Positions 9,453 through 16,402 of a stretch of 64,000 nucleotides of DNA are shown one piece after another. Location: NCBI GenBank assembly GCA_964611185.1, contig CAZSXE010000001.1, forward strand, positions 103,541 to 167,540. Reading direction: 5' to 3'. How positions within the stretch are numbered: position 1 is the stretch's first letter; each line of letters begins with the position of its first letter. The position numbers and the translations under genes were made by a program. Source of the DNA: CAAGNP01 sp964611185 (GTDB taxonomy: Bacteria > Bacteroidota > Bacteroidia > Bacteroidales > UBA932). The notes below the pieces were generated by a model. It had not been told where the DNA came from. It saw nothing but the letters and a program-made list of their open reading frames with translations, and searched no databases.

Positions 9453-10091
9453 TTATGGTATATTCATGAATTTATGTGTCTGAAGGGAAATATTCCATTC
9501 GGGATGCTCCTTTACATAGTCGATTATTAGTGGAAGCATCTTTCTGCTTTGGCTCCACTCGGGCTGGAGGTAAAGAATGCAGTTTTTAGATACTCTACCT
9601 TTGTTAAATTCAGCCCACGCGAAATCTGAAGAGTCGTAGATAATCACTTTTAGCTCAGATGCCATCTGATAGAGCTCTTCCCGCGGTGGTTGCTTTTTCT
9701 TCGGAGAAAGGCATATCCAGTCATAGGAACCGCTAAAGGGCTGAGAGCCAGATGTCTCAAGAAATATTTCGAGATTATTCTTTTTGAGAAGAGTACATAT
9801 AGGATCAAGCGGGTATTTGAGAGGCTCTCCACCTGTAATAACAATGGATTTTGCGGGGTAGGAGAGTGCCTGGGATACTATTTTTTCGATTTCTACAGGG
9901 GGAAATAATCGGGGATTCCATGTCTCCTTGGCATCACACCAGCTACATCCCACATCACACCCTCCCAATCTTATGAAATAGGCAGCTTTACCTGTATTTC
10001 TTCCTTCTCCCTGAATGGTGTAAAAGCTCTCCACAAGGGGGAGAAGTCTGCCACCACGAAGCTCTGAAATGGGATTGTCATAATTATTCAT
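9453..10091 (-). CDS. queE: 7-carboxy-7-deazaguanine synthase (radical SAM)
   Basis: This enzyme converts 6-carboxytetrahydropterin to 7-carboxy-7-deazaguanine in queuosine precursor synthesis. The 4Fe-4S radical SAM motif Cx3CxxC is present (C45, C49, C52 in GGCDVGCSWCD), and the N-terminal YTIQGEGRNTG segment is typical of QueE. TGGEPL follows as the SAM-binding GGE motif. Length of 212 fits the compact QueE family. No queC, queD or queF is adjacent in the window. The gene leads a minus-strand run into the peptidase pair and pssA. Its ATG is only five bases after a TACCTTTG promoter box. Confidence 0.92.
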   Translation of the reverse strand: MNNYDNPISELRGGRLLPLVESFYTIQGEGRNTGKAAYFIRLGGCDVGCSWCDAKETWNPRLFPPVEIEKIVSQALSYPAKSIVITGGEPLKYPLDPICTLLKKNNLEIFLETSGSQPFSGSYDWICLSPKKKQPPREELYQMASELKVIIYDSSDFAWAEFNKGRVSKNCILYLQPEWSQSRKMLPLIIDYVKEHPEWNISLQTHKFMNIP

Positions 10092-10096
10092 AGCAA

Positions 10097-10104
10097 CAAA
10101 GGTA
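10097..10104 (-). promoter_or_regulatory. -7 box TACCTTTG before queE
   Basis: This is a perfect TAnnTTTG match on the minus strand, five bases before the queE ATG, so a transcript from it would be nearly leaderless. No clear -33 TTTG is seen. Confidence 0.45.
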
Positions 10105-10225
10105 ATAAAAAGAGATCATTATTCCACTGTCATTTTGGCATTTTTTACAATTGGCAGATATTTTGATAATTATGAATTATTATTAAAAACGAACTATTAT
10201 AATTTGAATAAAGGAGATATTATAT

Positions 10226-12358
10226 ATGACAAACGAAAACAAAGAATTATTAAACAGATTTGCCATTAACCTCAATGAAAGGGCGAAGGAAGGCAAACTT
10301 GATCCAGTGATCGGGCGTGACGAAGAGATAAGAAGGGTTCTTCAAATTCTCAGCAGAAGGACAAAGAACAATCCTATTCTCGTAGGTGAACCGGGTGTAG
10401 GTAAGACTGCAATATCCGAAGGTATTGCGCAGCGTATTATAAATCAAGATGTTCCGGAGAATTTGAAATCTAAGGAGATATATTCTCTTGATATGGGTGC
10501 TCTCATAGCCGGTGCGAAATATCAGGGCGAATTTGAAGAGAGGCTGAAGGGGGTAGTAAAAGCAGTGGTTGAAAGCGAGGGTGAAATCATATTGTTTATT
10601 GATGAAATTCACACATTGGTGGGTGCCGGTCGCTCCTCCGGAGCAATGGATGCCGCCAATATTTTGAAACCTGCCTTGGCCAGAGGAGAGCTTCGCGCAA
10701 TAGGTTCTACTACTCTTGATGAGTACCGCAAATATTTCGAGGAAGATAAGGCATTGGAACGAAGATTCCAGATGGTGCTCGTAGATGAACCCACCCCTGC
10801 AGAATCTATTTCGATTCTTCGAGGATTGAAAGAGAAGTATGAAAATCACCATAAAGTGCATATTGATGATGATGCTATTATCACTGCTGTGGATTTGTCT
10901 CACAGGTATATTACCAATAGATTTTTGCCTGACAAGGCCATAGACCTTATCGATGAAGCGGCTTCAAAACTTCGTCTTGAGATGAATTCAGTCCCTGATT
11001 CTATTGATGAACTTAACAGAAAAATCAGACAGTTGGAGATAGAGAGGGAGGCTATTAAGAGGGAAGGGCACTCTCCTAAACTTGATGAGTTATCTATTGC
11101 TCTGAAAGAGGCTGAAGCTCAGTTGAAAGTGGCGGATGGAAAATGGAGAGAGGAGAAATCACTGTTGGAGAAGATTCAGAAAAAGCGTTCAGATATGGAG
11201 CAGTTTAAATATCAGGCGGAAGATGCTGAAAGACATGGAGATTACGGAAAGGTGGCTGAAATTCGTTATGGGAAGATGACTTCTACACAAAAAGAAATTG
11301 ATGCTTTAATGAAGCAGAAAGCAGCCAACCCAAACAATATGATAAACGAATCTGTAAATTCGGAAGATATTGCAGAGATAGTTTCAAAATGGACCGGTAT
11401 TCCTGTGAACAGAATGCTTGAGAGTGAAAAAACCAAATTACTTCACATTGAAGATCTTCTGCATAAAAGAGTAGTGGGGCAGGATGAGGCTGTAAAGGCG
11501 GTATCAGATGCTGTGAGAAGGAGCAGAGCAGGTCTTCAAAATGAAAAAAGGCCTATTGGTTCGTTTATGTTTCTCGGTACTACGGGAGTGGGCAAGACTG
11601 AACTTGCAAAGGCACTTGCGGAGATATTGTTCAACGATGAAAATATGATGACTCGTATAGATATGAGTGAATACCAAGAGAGACATTCTGTTTCAAGACT
11701 TGTGGGTGCGCCTCCGGGATATGTGGGATACGATGAAGGGGGGCAGCTGACTGAAGCAGTTAGGCGCAAACCATATTCTGTGATACTTCTTGATGAGATA
11801 GAGAAGGCGCATCCTGATGTTTTCAATATTTTACTTCAAGTGTTGGACGATGGTCGTCTGACTGATAATAAAGGAAGGACTGTCGATTTTAAGAATACTA
11901 TATTAATTATGACTTCAAATATAGGATCCGATATTATTCAGGAATATATGCAAAAAATTACACCTGAAAATCGAAATTCGATAATGGATATGTGTAGAAA
12001 AGAGGTAATCAATATTCTAAAACAGAGTGTCAGACCGGAATTTTTGAATCGAATAGATGAGATAATAATGTTTGAACCACTCGATAAAGAGGCTATAAGA
12101 GGAATTTTGAAAATTCAGCTTGAGGATGTACGCAAAAAGATGGAAGAAAATGGAATTACCATTAAATTTTCTCAAGATTTTGTAGATTACTTGGCTCAGA
12201 AGGGATTTGATCCTGCTTATGGTGCTCGACCGATTAAAAGACTTTTACAAAGAGAATTAGTAAATATGCTTGCGACAGAGCTTTTAAAAGGGAATATTTC
12301 AAAAGATGATACTGTAAAGGTATCGATGCAAAATGGAGAAATACATATTTCAAAATAG
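10226..12358 (+). CDS. clpB: ClpB-type disaggregase lacking the N-terminal domain
   Basis: This is a Hsp100 AAA+ chaperone that, with DnaK, resolubilises aggregated proteins. The 710 residues begin at what is about residue 150-160 of a standard ClpB: RFAINLNERA then the first AAA+ module (Walker A GEPGVGKT 54-61, Walker B LFIDEIH). The ClpB-specific coiled-coil M domain follows (about 265-385), then the second AAA+ module (Walker A GTTGVGKT, Walker B LLDEIEKAH) and the C-terminal domain. The M domain distinguishes it from ClpA and ClpC. The whole Clp_N substrate-binding domain is absent; only 134 bp separate it from queE and they do not encode it. A good AAAGGAGAT site precedes the ATG. Confidence 0.92.
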   Translation: MTNENKELLNRFAINLNERAKEGKLDPVIGRDEEIRRVLQILSRRTKNNPILVGEPGVGKTAISEGIAQRIINQDVPENLKSKEIYSLDMGALIAGAKYQGEFEERLKGVVKAVVESEGEIILFIDEIHTLVGAGRSSGAMDAANILKPALARGELRAIGSTTLDEYRKYFEEDKALERRFQMVLVDEPTPAESISILRGLKEKYENHHKVHIDDDAIITAVDLSHRYITNRFLPDKAIDLIDEAASKLRLEMNSVPDSIDELNRKIRQLEIEREAIKREGHSPKLDELSIALKEAEAQLKVADGKWREEKSLLEKIQKKRSDMEQFKYQAEDAERHGDYGKVAEIRYGKMTSTQKEIDALMKQKAANPNNMINESVNSEDIAEIVSKWTGIPVNRMLESEKTKLLHIEDLLHKRVVGQDEAVKAVSDAVRRSRAGLQNEKRPIGSFMFLGTTGVGKTELAKALAEILFNDENMMTRIDMSEYQERHSVSRLVGAPPGYVGYDEGGQLTEAVRRKPYSVILLDEIEKAHPDVFNILLQVLDDGRLTDNKGRTVDFKNTILIMTSNIGSDIIQEYMQKITPENRNSIMDMCRKEVINILKQSVRPEFLNRIDEIIMFEPLDKEAIRGILKIQLEDVRKKMEENGITIKFSQDFVDYLAQKGFDPAYGARPIKRLLQRELVNMLATELLKGNISKDDTVKVSMQNGEIHISK

Positions 12359-12504
12359 AGCATTATTTGATGACTGTGGCGGGGGGTCCTCATCAGCAGA
12401 GCACTTTTGAGGTGTGTCTGTTCCAGCAAACTTAAACCGTAATTGCGTGCCCCTTTCCCCTTCAATGAGAATGGCATGAAGCGGGAATGGGGGTAGAGAC
12501 TCAT
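12359..12504 (+). other. G/C-rich intergenic stretch of unknown function
   Basis: This 146-bp stretch between clpB and the tRNA-Arg hairpin is richer in G and C than its surroundings, with runs such as GCGGGGGGT and GGGAATGGGGG on the plus strand. It holds a small stem TGATGA (12368-12373) / TCATCA (12390-12395). A frame spans it on the minus strand, but it runs into clpB and resembles no protein I know. A structured RNA or a repeat remnant is possible; strand and boundaries are not determined. Confidence 0.3.
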
Positions 12505-12550
12505 GAATCACAAAAGGGTTCTGGCAAACGCCGGAACCCTTTTGTGATTC
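12505..12550 (-). terminator. Long perfect hairpin at the 3' end of tRNA-Arg
   Basis: Arms 12505-12521 and 12534-12550 are a perfect 17-bp inverted repeat (GAATCACAAAAGGGTTC and its complement), and the loop can pair further around AAAC. The right arm includes the last six bases of the tRNA gene, so unprocessed transcript could pair with the acceptor strand. The CCCTTTT in the descending arm suggests a transcription terminator for the minus-strand tRNA. Confidence 0.6.
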
Positions 12551-12618
12551 GGAAGGGATTCGAACCCTTGACCCACAGCTTAGAAGGCTGTTGCTCTATC
12601 CAACTGAGCTACCGAACC
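12545..12618 (-). tRNA. tRNA-Arg (anticodon TCT)
   Basis: This is a 74-nt cloverleaf on the minus strand. The seven-pair acceptor stem is GGTTCGG with CCGAATC (one G-U), the D-arm is GCTC/GAGC, and the anticodon stem ACAGC/GCTGT encloses loop CTTCTAA with anticodon TCT reading AGA. The T-arm contains TTCGAAT, and the discriminator is A. CCA is not encoded. Confidence 0.95.
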
Positions 12619-12743
12619 ATTCCGCTTAAAGCGGGTGCAAATATAAAGTTTTTTTTACAGTATCCAAAACAGATTTATAATATTCGCTGAGTGCGAATAG
12701 AATACTATTGGATATTTTAATCATTTTGTACCTCAGAAAATGT

Positions 12744-13274
12744 TCAAATCTGCGGTGCTGCGGGGAAGTCAACAGGGACTTCTGAGAGGTTGTTGATGTA
12801 ATTTGTAAATGAAATTTTCGATATTATGGTTACCATATCTACAAGATGAGTATTGGTATAGCCCGAATCAAAAAAAGCTTTTTGAATATCGTCCGATACC
12901 TTACCGTGTCCCTTGACTGTAGCATAAACGAGATTGGCCAAAGCATTCAATTTTTTATCAAATCTGATCTCATTTTTCCTTATTTGAATGATTTCATCAT
13001 CGGTATAACCTGCTTTTTTAGCAAGGCCTGTGTGGGCAGCGAGGCAGTATGCACATCCTCTTACTTGGCTGGTTACGAGATTAATAAGCTCTGTTTCTTT
13101 ATCAGTAAACTCAGTTTTTGTTCTATTGAATACTAAATATCCTTTAAGGGCATTGGCTGATTGTCCGATAAAGGCAAATACATTTGGCAAAAAGCCCATT
13201 CCGTTTTTAACACCTTCCAAAGTCTTTTGGCTTTCAGGTGATAAGCTGCTGAATTGAGGTACTTGGTGTTTCAT
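12744..13274 (-). CDS. AhpD-like alkylhydroperoxidase / carboxymuconolactone decarboxylase family protein
   Basis: This is a small cytoplasmic helical protein of 176 residues with the AhpD-type redox motif CxxCxxxH: Cys74, Cys77 and His81 in CAYCLAAH. Such proteins reduce peroxides or act as disulfide peroxidoreductases; the motif rules out true carboxymuconolactone decarboxylase, which lacks the cysteines. It is the last gene of a minus-strand run, 18 bp after the acyltransferase-like gene. The physiological electron donor and peroxide substrate cannot be read from the sequence. Confidence 0.82.
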   Translation of the reverse strand: MKHQVPQFSSLSPESQKTLEGVKNGMGFLPNVFAFIGQSANALKGYLVFNRTKTEFTDKETELINLVTSQVRGCAYCLAAHTGLAKKAGYTDDEIIQIRKNEIRFDKKLNALANLVYATVKGHGKVSDDIQKAFFDSGYTNTHLVDMVTIISKISFTNYINNLSEVPVDFPAAPQI

Positions 13275-13292
13275 AACTCTTATTTTTATTGA

Positions 13293-14585
13293 TTATAATG
13301 GAAAGAATTTCATAGTGTGAAATGAATATTTGTCAGAAATGTACGCAAACATATTAAACTTGTTTAAAAGCTCTACAAATCGAGTGCATATTGAAGTATC
13401 TTCGCTGCGCTGAGAGATGGAAAGGATAAATTCGTTTTTCCATGTAGTGGCAGCGATAGTGAAAGGAGTTATTGCCGCAGGCAAAACAGGGAAAAACTCT
13501 GTTATATATTGTCCCATGGATTCAGGCAGAGCAATGTGGCCCATATTGGTAATAATATAGGTATATGACCTAAGGGAAGAAATAATACTTTTATCCATAA
13601 TGGCTATTTTTTCTTCAATGGTATTCGGCAAATTAGTTAATCTACTCATTCCCGTAGCTTGCCTTTGAGCCATACAGGCAAGAAATTCAGGTTTTGTTTG
13701 CTCTTTTAGCATTTTCTTTTGAGTAAGTAGCATTGTGGGAAAATCTTCTTGAAGAAAAATTTTACCATGAGCGAGAGCTGCTACCGCAATAAAGTAGCGA
13801 GTGGTTTCTGATGGAAAAAATGGACGAAGATTGACAGGGATAGAGGCAACAATAGGGTTGTCACCAATTTCTGACTTGTATTTTTCGTAAATGGCTTGAC
13901 TGAAAAGAGGTTCTATAAAAGTAACCGGGGAACTTTGATATTTTTTAGTCACTCCGTAGAGTTTATTGAAAGGAATTCTAATTTCCACGATAGTGTCGGA
14001 AGGATCATTTTCAGTAGAAATATCAGGTACTTGAAAGGCTTCTGCAGGGGATTCATACCATGAGGGTATGGATCCTTTTATATTCATTATTTTTGAAATA
14101 GCGTTTTCACCCTCTCCGAAGCTGTAAGGTTGGTCAACAGTAAGAATAGTTCCATCATTTTTTACAGGAAAATTAGAGAGCTGTAAATATCTGAAAATTA
14201 CAGATTTAATGAAAATAATAAAACCAGTGCCATCACCAAGGACATGAAGAAAATCAAATGTTATTCTTTTTCCGAAATATGAGACTAAAAACAAGTATCC
14301 GTTTGTCTCCTTACCGCCTATTGTTCGTACTGTATTTCCATCGTCGTGATAGACAGGGAACTCAGATGAAATAGCCTTGAGCGCATATTTGTTCTTCAGG
14401 CGTTCAATACCAACGGCCATTTGAGGAAATCGTTTTAATATTTCCTGCATAGTCTGATGAAGGATATCTCCATTAATTTTAAATGTCATAGTAACATTAA
14501 AGCGAGGTACGCATCCGCTACTAAGATGTGATCCATAAAAATATGATTCTCCCCCCGGGTCAATTACTAAATAATTGTCATTCAT
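13293..14585 (-). CDS. CoA-dependent acyltransferase / condensation-superfamily protein
   Basis: This 430-residue cytoplasmic protein has the HxxxDG catalytic signature of the chloramphenicol acetyltransferase/condensation superfamily: His114 and Asp118 in HVLGDG. The architecture (two CAT-like halves, N-terminal signature histidine at about residue 114, later ITNMGHIALP segment) resembles annotated alcohol acetyltransferase-like proteins of Bacteroidetes and wax-ester-synthase relatives. It probably transfers an acyl group from CoA to an alcohol or lipid headgroup. It lies between the DUF368 lipid-carrier translocase (10 bp upstream) and the AhpD-like gene. The substrate is unknown. Confidence 0.65.
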   Translation of the reverse strand: MNDNYLVIDPGGESYFYGSHLSSGCVPRFNVTMTFKINGDILHQTMQEILKRFPQMAVGIERLKNKYALKAISSEFPVYHDDGNTVRTIGGKETNGYLFLVSYFGKRITFDFLHVLGDGTGFIIFIKSVIFRYLQLSNFPVKNDGTILTVDQPYSFGEGENAISKIMNIKGSIPSWYESPAEAFQVPDISTENDPSDTIVEIRIPFNKLYGVTKKYQSSPVTFIEPLFSQAIYEKYKSEIGDNPIVASIPVNLRPFFPSETTRYFIAVAALAHGKIFLQEDFPTMLLTQKKMLKEQTKPEFLACMAQRQATGMSRLTNLPNTIEEKIAIMDKSIISSLRSYTYIITNMGHIALPESMGQYITEFFPVLPAAITPFTIAATTWKNEFILSISQRSEDTSICTRFVELLNKFNMFAYISDKYSFHTMKFFPL

Positions 14586-14595
14586 ATTAAAAAAA

Positions 14596-15480
14596 TTAAT
14601 TGTTCTCTTTCTTCATCCTTCGAGCGAAAAATTCTATTCCCATAACAATGATAAAACCGACTATTACAAATATGATAGCTTCTAAAATATGTCCCGACGG
14701 GGCAGAAGGGCGAGAAACACCGTTTTCAAGAATATTCTGCCATGGCCAGACTTTAAGGAGAGATCCCACCATTATCCCTGCCAAAAGGCAAATAGTAAAT
14801 GTGTAGAATTTTTTAAGGAGCCATGATAGAAAATGAGAAAAAGAAATAATACCTATTAAAGCGCCGCAGGCAAAAACAATAATGGGGGCAATATTAACAT
14901 CGGCAATAGCTCCGAGCATATATTGGTATTTTCCGAGTATGAGAAGGATAAAACTACCTGAAATACCGGGCAAAATCATCGCGCAAATGGCAATAGCCCC
15001 GCAAAGGAAAATAAACCAAAGAGAATTAGTGGTCTCACTGGGCGAGAGCAAACAAATCGAAACACCTATGGCTACACCAATAATTAATGCCACGAAATCA
15101 ATGAATCTCCACCCTTTAATATCTTTGAGAATAATGACAGCAGAAGATATAATCAATCCAAAAAAGAATGACCAAAGTGGAATAGGGTGATACTCCATGA
15201 GGTATGTCATTAATTTAGCTAACGAAAAGAAACTAATCAATATTCCAAGCACCAAAGATATTAGAAATGTTCCGTTGATTTTTATCCAAAATTGTTTAAT
15301 TTTTCCTGTAAACAAAAGCTTCAAAGCAGACAAATCAACAGATTTAATGGAATTGATTAATTCGGAGTAAATGCCTGTTAAAAAAGCAATTGTACCTCCG
15401 GAGACTCCTGGTATGACATCGGCGGCACCCATGCATATTCCTTTTAAGCCAATAACTAAATAGGAAGAAAATTTTCTCAT
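14596..15480 (-). CDS. DUF368 polyprenyl-phosphate translocase family protein (PopT-like)
   Basis: This is an inner-membrane protein of 294 residues with about eight to nine hydrophobic segments and two inverted copies of the PGxSG signature: PGVSGG near residue 24 and PGISGS near 170. The DUF368 family has been reported to return undecaprenyl phosphate across the inner membrane for reuse in cell-wall and O-antigen synthesis. The start MRKFSSYL is followed directly by GxxMGAADVIPG, as in the family. It is cotranscribed (11-12 bp gaps) with a DUF6913-like gene and an acyltransferase-like gene. Confidence 0.85.
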   Translation of the reverse strand: MRKFSSYLVIGLKGICMGAADVIPGVSGGTIAFLTGIYSELINSIKSVDLSALKLLFTGKIKQFWIKINGTFLISLVLGILISFFSLAKLMTYLMEYHPIPLWSFFFGLIISSAVIILKDIKGWRFIDFVALIIGVAIGVSICLLSPSETTNSLWFIFLCGAIAICAMILPGISGSFILLILGKYQYMLGAIADVNIAPIIVFACGALIGIISFSHFLSWLLKKFYTFTICLLAGIMVGSLLKVWPWQNILENGVSRPSAPSGHILEAIIFVIVGFIIVMGIEFFARRMKKENN

Positions 15481-15491
15481 TAAAATAATTA

Positions 15492-16037
15492 TTATGATTT
15501 TATTGTAGTTAGATAATTAATGGTATTGTTAACATAGTAAGACAATGGAGTAGGTGAAGTACCATCAATCTTTTTGATAAGGATGTCGTACAAATTCTTG
15601 TATTTAGGATTGAAACCGACCAATAACGAGGTGTTTACTTGTCTGACTATATATTCGATAGAAAAGACATTCTTTAAAGTAAGGTCTATAAAAATATCAT
15701 ACTTTTCATCGATAAATTTACTAAGTAGGGGGTGGGATGGGACAGAGAGCCAATTCATATCTGTTTTGTGAATGATGGTAATATGAGGATCGGATTGAAT
15801 CAGTGGAGAACAATTATTTTCTTCATTCGTATCGACAGAAATGCCATTAAAAGGAATTTTAAGTTTTGATAGGAAATTTTCAAGTATGAGCAGAGATTCA
15901 GATATGTTTTCAGTATCGGCATCAAAGATAAATCCCACTTTTCGAGCATTAGTAAAAGATATGTAACTTTTTTTTCTATCGTTACATATCTTTTTGAGAA
16001 TACGTTTCTGGATCAGCTTTACGATTAAATTCCCCAT
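15492..16037 (-). CDS. DUF6913-like conserved Bacteroidetes protein
   Basis: This is a conserved-looking hypothetical protein of 181 residues. The longer reading frame starts from TTG at 16106, so I choose ATG 16037 (MGNLIVKLIQKR). It resembles the DUF6913 group of Bacteroidota: a basic N-terminal helix, a GFIFDADTEN strand-loop like a Rossmann-type edge, and a C-terminal IDLTLKN segment. No transmembrane segment or signal peptide is evident. It lies 11 bp upstream of the DUF368 gene and shortly after a single-pass membrane protein gene. Function is unknown. Confidence 0.65.
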   Translation of the reverse strand: MGNLIVKLIQKRILKKICNDRKKSYISFTNARKVGFIFDADTENISESLLILENFLSKLKIPFNGISVDTNEENNCSPLIQSDPHITIIHKTDMNWLSVPSHPLLSKFIDEKYDIFIDLTLKNVFSIEYIVRQVNTSLLVGFNPKYKNLYDILIKKIDGTSPTPLSYYVNNTINYLTTIKS

Positions 16038-16071
16038 TCTAATAATAATATGGGAACAAAGATAATAAATA

Positions 16072-16221
16072 TTATCGGCTGTTCCACCCGCTCTTAAAAG
16101 ATTCAATTAATATTTCCCAATTTTCAGCAAATATTATTATCAAAAATAATACCAAAATAATGAGTAAAAAAATTGATACTTTTTTAAAAGTAATCTCCTT
16201 GAAATAGTTTTTTAGTTTCAT
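16072..16221 (-). CDS. Small single-pass membrane protein
   Basis: This is a 49-residue protein read from ATG 16221; the longer frame would use TTG. It has a basic N terminus (MKLKNYFKEITFKK), one very hydrophobic helix (SIFLLIILVLFLIII, about residues 15-31) and a short polar tail containing FKSGWN. A TAATTTTG promoter box lies 17 bases upstream and a terminator hairpin separates it from the operon before it. It probably leads the run of DUF6913-like, DUF368, acyltransferase-like and AhpD-like genes. The conserved-looking tail suggests a real small protein; its function is unknown. Confidence 0.6.
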   Translation of the reverse strand: MKLKNYFKEITFKKVSIFLLIILVLFLIIIFAENWEILIESFKSGWNSR

Positions 16222-16238
16222 AACGATTAATTTTATTG

Positions 16239-16246
16239 CAAAATTA
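16239..16246 (-). promoter_or_regulatory. -7 box TAATTTTG before the small membrane protein
   Basis: TAATTTTG on the minus strand matches TAnnTTTG and lies 17 bases before ATG 16221. It would start the 16221-12744 run. Confidence 0.45.
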
Positions 16247-16262
16247 TCTCTTAACAAGAATG

Positions 16263-16295
16263 AAAAAAGGCATATTTAAAAAATATGCCTTTTTT
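16263..16295 (-). terminator. Terminator of the five-gene envelope operon
   Basis: This is a perfect 15-bp inverted repeat: arms 16263-16277 and 16281-16295, sequence AAAAAAGGCATATTT, with a 3-base loop. It has A/T tracts at both ends, so it can work in both directions. It lies 108 bp after the stop of the LamG-domain gene on the minus strand. Confidence 0.8.
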
Positions 16296-16402
16296 ATCTT
16301 ATTTTATATTTTTAATTATTATATAAATGTTAAGTATTTAATAATTAGCAAGATACAAAACGAATAGATAATAATTAAATAAAATTACCTGATTTAAAAA
16401 AT

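Noticed and set aside
12365..12420. Hammerhead ribozyme-like CTGATGAG on the minus strand
   Set aside because: The conserved GAAA after stem II is missing (ATCAAAT follows instead) and no stem I/III pairing is visible.
12359..12504. SRP RNA, tmRNA or 6S RNA in the G/C-rich stretch
   Set aside because: The GGAA-type SRP apical loop, the tmRNA tRNA-like ends and a long 6S-type duplex with a central bubble are not found.
12217..12504. Protein-coding frame on the minus strand
   Set aside because: It runs into the 3' end of clpB in antisense and resembles no protein family; likely a shadow.
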